Part shown: positions 58,877 through 64,000 of the stretch, one piece after another
How the letters are laid out: each line of letters starts with the position of its first letter
Position numbering within the stretch: position 1 is the first letter of the stretch
DNA from: Nectonema munidae
Taxonomy: Eukaryota > Nematomorpha > Nectonematoida > Nectonematidae
Assembly: GCA_030549495.1 (NCBI GenBank)
Contig: JAUIRK010001056.1
Span: 1,169,501 to 1,233,500 of the forward strand
Direction of reading: 5' to 3'
DNA: 64,000 bases
The notes under the pieces: model-generated
The model's database searches: none
Seen by the model: the letters and a program-made list of their open reading frames with translations, nothing else
What the model was told of the DNA's origin: nothing
Position numbers and translations under genes: made by a program

Positions 58877-60215
58877 AATTTACTTTTTTGCTCATTTAAA
58901 CATTTAATCTTTTTGTACTTTTTATTTCTTCTTTTGCAGCCTAGAAAAAGGGGTAAAAATACTTTGAAACAAAATTTAAAATATTTTTTATATACACGAA
59001 AATATACCTTTTAGTAAAGGTGTCGAGATAATAATAGATAAATATTTGACTCGATTGCAAACTTAACATATAATAAAGTTTTCTGGAGTTAGCTCTTCCA
59101 TTATTTTGGTGAATAAGGTAGCGAAAAACCTTACAGAATGTAACACGCTGAGAAACACGTAATGACTATTGTTCATATAAAGTTATAAACGTTTAAATAC
59201 ACCCTTAGAATTAAAGAGTTACTTCGTTTGATAGCAACAAACTTTTCAGATATATAAAGAGCAAGAACTTTAAAAACTTCTAGGAATGATTTGGAGGTAA
59301 TAGTTTATAAAAAGCAGTTGCGGTCCAACACGTCTTGAAATGTTTTAAGCTGTAACCATTTTATTGGAGACATCCACACCATCTTTATATTTTGTCCTGA
59401 AGACCAGAAGTATAAGCTCCTGATTTTAAAACAAAAAACTCTTCATCATTACAAACATAGACTTCACTCCACGGAATTTTATTAGTTCTTGATCATCAGC
59501 AAAATACCTATTTTGAGACCAAAACGTATACAATTTGGATATTCATGGGACGAGCTTTTTTTGATTCATCAATGACGGTACGCTTTTCAATTCCTTCTCT
59601 TTGAATATTGCATTTTCATTTATAAAAAAATAATTGTCAGTGGTTAGGTTTTATCCAGCTAGATCAATTGAGTTTTTGACATCTTTTTTCACAAAATAAA
59701 AATATACTATTAAATTTTGAGAGGTATTTTGGAATATTATTAAATATTTTTCAAGCTTGAGACAATTTCTCCTCAGGTCAACATCAATAAATTCACAGGT
59801 TGAGGCCGAATTGGCCTACTTCCGAAAGATAGGCACGAATGTTAAAACCAATTGCCAAATAATAACCTTTTGTAGTCGGACAGACTTTTTACCGGAAGAT
59901 GCCAAAAGAAATATAAGTTTTTATTTTTCATTAGTTTTTTAAAATTATTCGATACAGATCTATTTTGATTAGAGGTTTTTTTAATATTTTTTACTAAAAA
60001 TTTCTATATCTTTTCGCTTATTCTGGTAAAAAGTCTGACACCCGTGAAGCTAATAAATTTATTAAAATCTGATTTATGCTTCGTTGCATCGCTATTTTGG
60101 GAGATTATTATTCTTACCTTAACATTTCTTTTGGATGCAAAACCTACAATAAAAAAAAGTAAAATTCAGACGGCTTTTTCAAACATTTTAACACTTACTA
60201 ATATCAAGAATTGAG
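58877..60215. other. Spacer, no supported gene
   Basis: The small frame at 59757-59942 (MRQFLLRSTSINSQVEAELA onward) has no recognisable domain. The rest is AT-rich without recognised repeats. Confidence 0.5.
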
Positions 60216-60464
60216 ATGAATTTCAGAAAAATGGCATTGAAGTCAAATAAATCACAACAAAACACAACTCACACATTTAGAAGTACACATAATTACACAC
60301 AAAAATACGCACTCAAAGGATTTATACAGAGGCCTTATGAGCAGTTGATATTGGCGGCCATTATTAGTGTTTTTGACTGGGGCACAAAAATTCTCAAGAT
60401 TTTCAATCTGATCGAGGGGTACATACGAGACGCAAGCGGCAGTTTCGACAACCCTGGACTATGA
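60216..60464 (+). CDS. Unrecognised 82-codon ORF, possible exon
   Basis: The C-terminal half ('GFIQRPYEQLILAAIISVFD' then WGTKILKIFNLIEGYIRDAS) is less AT-rich than its flanks and has an amphipathic or membrane-apposed look. An acceptor-like 'gatgaatttcag' lies within its first codons, so it may be a terminal exon rather than a whole gene. No family is recognised and no polyadenylation signal was seen close by. Confidence 0.25.
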   Translation: MNFRKMALKSNKSQQNTTHTFRSTHNYTQKYALKGFIQRPYEQLILAAIISVFDWGTKILKIFNLIEGYIRDASGSFDNPGL

Positions 60465-60759
60465 ATTAATCAACACAAAATGACAAAGTGTTGCCTTTTG
60501 CTGATACATTCTTGCAGTTACGTGGTCGATCCCATATGAGAAAGTGATGCTATTTTAATTTCCGATTCTCCTACATAGAAAATAACTCTGAGATTCCTCT
60601 TTTTTGTCGAAGAATACCGAAAGCGATAAAATAATGGCTTCTCTTTAATTAAATAGACTGTTACCTTTGATAAAAATGTTTAATTACTTCTTTGACTACA
60701 TCATATCAACCGTATAAAAGATATAAATCATTAAAAAAAAGCTTGCAAAACAAGCATTG

Positions 60760-61560
60760 TAGTGTCTCACGTTTTGCTGACTAAGTTTTTCCGCTGTGCA
60801 CTACTACTGCACACACACACACATGTTGTTTCAAAGTTTATTTTTCACTTCCCCAACCAAATTTTCAGCTTTGTCTTCTTCACTTCTCGTCGTGTCACAC
60901 TCACTATCCATTCTCGCATTGTTTCAAGGAAATGCTGCTTCCTCGCAGAGTAAGTCTCACACAAGATAGAAAGAACACAATACTCGCGCTCTCTTACTTC
61001 TGCCATTTTATTTGGAAAAGAATAGGAATGAACAGCTCGGTGATGATCTCTCCTCTCATGGTGTATGAATTCGAATTTGGCGAAAACAATACAAAGTGGG
61101 AGAGATAGCGCGTGCTTGCTACACTCTCTGAAACTACACAGAGGGAGCAACAACTGATTTGATAAATGGAAGGAGTAGGTGTAGTGATGATGTTCTGTTT
61201 ACGTCCATGGCGCAAGCTTTTTTAAATTCAGCTCATCGAAGGCGTGATGCTCGAGCCACTCCAGTCATCGATCATGCTGTAGGAGTGCAGTGGTGCATGC
61301 TGCGCCTCTCTGCTCTGCTTCACCACACAACACTTCTAATGAGATAGGCGGAGTAGTTGTGTCACATCCATCATTTTATTTATGTGCCTGCCATCAAAGT
61401 GTGTGTATTGCGTTTCGTACAAAATTATCACACTCTCACAGTCAGTAATCGCCATTCCCTCTATCTTCTCTACTTTTGCACGACCTGTCTGCGTTGTCTG
61501 CTCCCTGGTAATCATCATAATTTTGTCGTCTCAATTTTTTTTTATAACTTTTTGAATGTC
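60760..61560. promoter_or_regulatory. GC-richer island, candidate promoter / first-exon region
   Basis: About 800 bp stand out from the AT-rich flanks by composition and by CpG-containing segments (ctcgcgctctc, gatagcgcgtgcttg). On the + strand a strong donor gcaga|gtaagt lies at about 60949. On the minus strand an ATG in 'caccatgagaggagag' opens a short frame (MRGEIITELFIPILFQIKWQ) that reaches a donor-like aa|gtaagagag near 61003. This suggests 5' exons of one gene or of two divergent genes. No protein domain is visible, and the longer ORFs across it overlap each other. A short (CA)n lies near 60810. Confidence 0.35.
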
Positions 61561-63068
61561 TGAATAAATGCCTCCAAGGCTACACACATACATAACATGT
61601 TACTTATCCGATAGATATATAAGTGGAATGATTTATTCAAGCTGTCTAGCAGTATAAATTGGATGCTTCTTTTTCATTTAACCTTTTTTTTTTTATAGTT
61701 TTCCTTTTCGCGTTACAATCTTTTGTAGGTAAACACTTTTGTATTTCCCTCACACACACGCGCGCACCATGATGGGTGGGTGCAGAAAGCAAAAAGGAGA
61801 GCAGATTTTTGTGTTCATGATTTCACATCTAAAGTAGAAGTATGTCAGAATTAATTTTTTAGCGCAAGCGGATATCATAATTGCTATTCTAAGCAAACGC
61901 AATGTTTATACTTTTTAAAAATTTGGAGAGAAGATGTCAATGTATATGTGTTATCATGAAGAAATACTTATCATAAAATTTTGGATAAAGTAAAACTTCA
62001 AAAATTCCGTAAAAACTCTGCGGTATGTAGAAAAAGGAATATGTTTGAAAATTGAAATTTGGATGTTATTACGCATGTTGAAGCCTAAATGATTCAACTT
62101 TTTTAATAACTTATAATTTTTAAATCATGTTTTAAAGTTTTTCGTAGAAAGTTATAAAAGATGAATCTTAATTAGACTCAAAAAACTGTTGCTTCTGAAT
62201 TAATCTTAGAAGAGAAATGAATCAAGAAAGTTTTGATATGTTTTGAAGAAAACTTTAAAAATGTAATCAAAGTAATTGAAAAATAGTTGAGAGCAGTAAA
62301 TTGAAACGTTTTTTGAAGTTAAACAGCGAAAATTCGTCAATTTCCGTTTCTACAAAAAAGCACGGATGAGTTTGATCGAACAATGAAGTATGACTTCTTA
62401 AGTAAGCTCTGAGGTAAAATCTATCCTAACTAAATATTATATACGGTAATATTATATACCTCTTAAAAGCCACAAATAAAGCAAAACGATAACTTATATA
62501 AAGGTTATTTCATAAATTACTGTACATAAAGTTACAAGCTTTTCGTAAAGAAGTCTTTCAGTCATGCGCGTTACGCTTCTCAGGAGCTTACAAAATCATT
62601 CATGTGATTTCCAGTCACAAAAGGGTGCAGCTCTTGGCGAATTTGAGTGTCTCTGGTGTTGTTTTGATTCATATTTATTTATTTATTGTTTCAAGTGCAT
62701 ATAATAATCGTGAATCTGGCAATTATTTTTAAAATAACCTTTGTAATTAACAATATTTTTTCATGATTACATTTACTTACAGATATTTAAATACATTTAC
62801 CTTAAAAATTAAGATTTGGATGAACAAAAATAAATTGTTTCATAATATGCTAAAAAAACTTTAAATCATAAAATTTTCAATGAAATTTGACTTAAATTTT
62901 TTTTTAATTTTAACAAAAATCATATTAATCCTTAAAACTTTGTATTTGCTCTTTTAAATATTGACCATTTTACTATACCATGCTGATCGCTAAAAACATC
63001 TGTAGAAAAATGCACCCTTTTGCATTGAATTCTTAAAATCTGTTGTTAACATTTCTGTGTCTTTTCGT
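61561..63068. other. AT-rich spacer, no gene seen
   Basis: Contains a short 'cacacacacgcgcgcacc' patch near 61750. It could be intronic to a gene starting in the island at 60.8-61.6 kb, but no exon was recognised. Confidence 0.5.
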
Positions 63069-63228
63069 TTAGACGGCCACATCATGTAATCACCATTTCA
63101 TCTGCCTTTTATAGTTATGTCCTGGTTGCTATAATATTAATAAATATAATTAATTAATAAATAAATATTAATAATTAATAAATAAATATAATTAACTATA
63201 AAAGGCAGATGAAATGTGGCCGTTTACC
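63069..63228. repeat. Palindromic MITE-like element
   Basis: 'atttcatctgccttttatag' on the left is matched by 'ctataaaaggcagatgaaat' on the right, with outer arms agacggccac and gtggccgttta. The centre is an AT-rich run of taata/aataaat repeats. The left arm carries about 14 extra bases between the outer and inner blocks. Family unknown. Confidence 0.75.
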
Positions 63229-63327
63229 AAAATAATGAAATGTTCGTTTTTTCAAAGAAAAGTGCGCCACAATAATTCTAATTTTAAGATTTGTGGTCAG
63301 TGAGGTTGCAATGGCGATCTCTTATTA

Positions 63328-63400
63328 TCTTTAAGGCAGTGGGTGATTCCCAACCTTTTTTATCCCACGAACCTCTTACACCAACATATTTATCATTCGG
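63328..63400 (+). mobile_element. hAT-like left end fragment
   Basis: 'cagtgggtgattcccaacct' followed by tttttatcccacgaacctctta resembles the common hAT terminus CAGTGGTTCCCAACCTTTTT. No right end or target duplication was seen before the window ends. Confidence 0.45.
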
Positions 63401-63659
63401 ACTCCCTCACGATAAAACAACAGTATGAAAGTTACATTCCAGTTATCAGTAGCATTTTATTTTTAATAGGTTTTTCAATTACGCTCGTTTTAGCTACGCA
63501 TTTTTTTATCGTTTCTTCATTCAATTAGCAACTTACTCACAAATGTTCAATTAAAAGTTCATTTTATTTTAGATAATTAAATTTTTTTTATATTGATGTA
63601 ATGTGGGTTGATGTATAGATTGCAGACAAGGTTGCAAGTGAAATTTCATCGTGTATGTT

Positions 63660-63840
63660 TGGAGAATGATGTGTAGAAAAGCACAAATATCAGCTTTAAG
63701 ACATAATGCAACAATAGGAGAGTAAAGTAACGCCTATAAACAACACGCGTGTATACGCTTAAATTAACAGTGGTGAGGAAATGAAATTCCTTCTGATAAA
63801 CACGAGATTGCAACGTTAGTTTCGGCTCCGAAAATCCTAA
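63660..63840 (+). repeat. Dispersed repeat shared with 41.14-41.34 kb
   Basis: Second copy, same orientation as at 41.14 kb. It shares gagaatgatgtgta, 'cttctgataaacacgaga' and ttgcaa.gttagtt. It lacks coding potential. The sequence after 63840 is GC-richer but unassigned. Confidence 0.8.
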
Positions 63841-64000
63841 TTAACGACGGGTGGGGACCCACATTGGAAATATCATTTTATTGAGCTTCGGTTCGGATGG
63901 AATAAAAATTTTCATTTCGCTTCGACTTAGTATGAGAGAAAACATATGTTGCAGATCTCTGGTATGTGGCGCCTTAAGAACGTATCATAACATTTTATAG

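Noticed and set aside
1-64000. CRISPR arrays, bacterial operons or an integrated virus
   Set aside because: The window has spliced eukaryotic genes and transposons; no regular repeat-spacer array and no capsid, envelope or LTR pair was seen.

Overview
The window is AT-rich metazoan nuclear DNA with spliced genes, AATAAA polyadenylation signals and many transposon remains. The mix of hAT, piggyBac and possible MULE DNA transposons with CR1/Jockey-like, RTE-like and RNase H-bearing LINEs suggests an arthropod, and a crustacean such as a copepod would fit. Nothing here fixes the species.

Host genes are few and stand out because their base composition is less AT-rich. (1) A complete three-exon phosphoserine phosphatase gene (PSPH, last step of serine synthesis) spans 9.8-16.3 kb on the + strand; its two introns of about 3 kb are full of repeats. 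(2) A minus-strand terminal exon at 18.2-18.8 kb encodes a charged, probably coiled-coil protein. (3) A single-exon gene at 39.4-40.1 kb encodes a secreted protein with several N-glycosylation sequons. (4) Two tandem genes of the 6-pyruvoyl-tetrahydropterin synthase (PTPS/QueD) fold lie at 55.0-55.5 and 58.4-58.8 kb on the + strand. Both keep the three zinc histidines but lack the catalytic cysteine; the second has also lost the Asp-His pair and the pterin-binding Glu. Weaker gene candidates are a small signal-peptide ORF at 16.7 kb, minus-strand exon-like segments at 29.9-30.5 kb, an ORF at 60.2 kb and a GC-richer, promoter-like island at 60.8-61.6 kb.

Repeats by region: 1-2.3 kb is a tandem array of about 630 bp units in an A-B-A-B higher-order pattern, with partial copies to 3.4 kb. 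7-9.6 kb holds LINE, SINE and possible MULE scraps. 10.5-11.1 kb is an RTE-like insertion with an internal inversion, in PSPH intron 1. 19.9-22.6 kb is a piggyBac fossil broken up by hAT material. 23-26.3 kb holds hAT-type MITEs and a minus-strand LINE. Related satellites of about 150 bp occur at 30.8-31.3 and 41.4-42.2 kb. 42.8-50.6 kb is a G-poor LINE interrupted by a 3.6 kb hAT element, which itself carries a MITE. 52.4-54.5 kb is a second, decayed hAT transposase just upstream of the PTPS pair.

The host genes do not form one pathway: PSPH belongs to serine synthesis and the PTPS pair to pterin chemistry. The most unusual biology is the tandem pair of PTPS-fold proteins that look catalytically dead. 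The best genome-dynamics examples are the inverted RTE insertion, whose unoccupied paralogous site is in the same window, and the LINE/hAT/MITE nest with an exact 8 bp target duplication.
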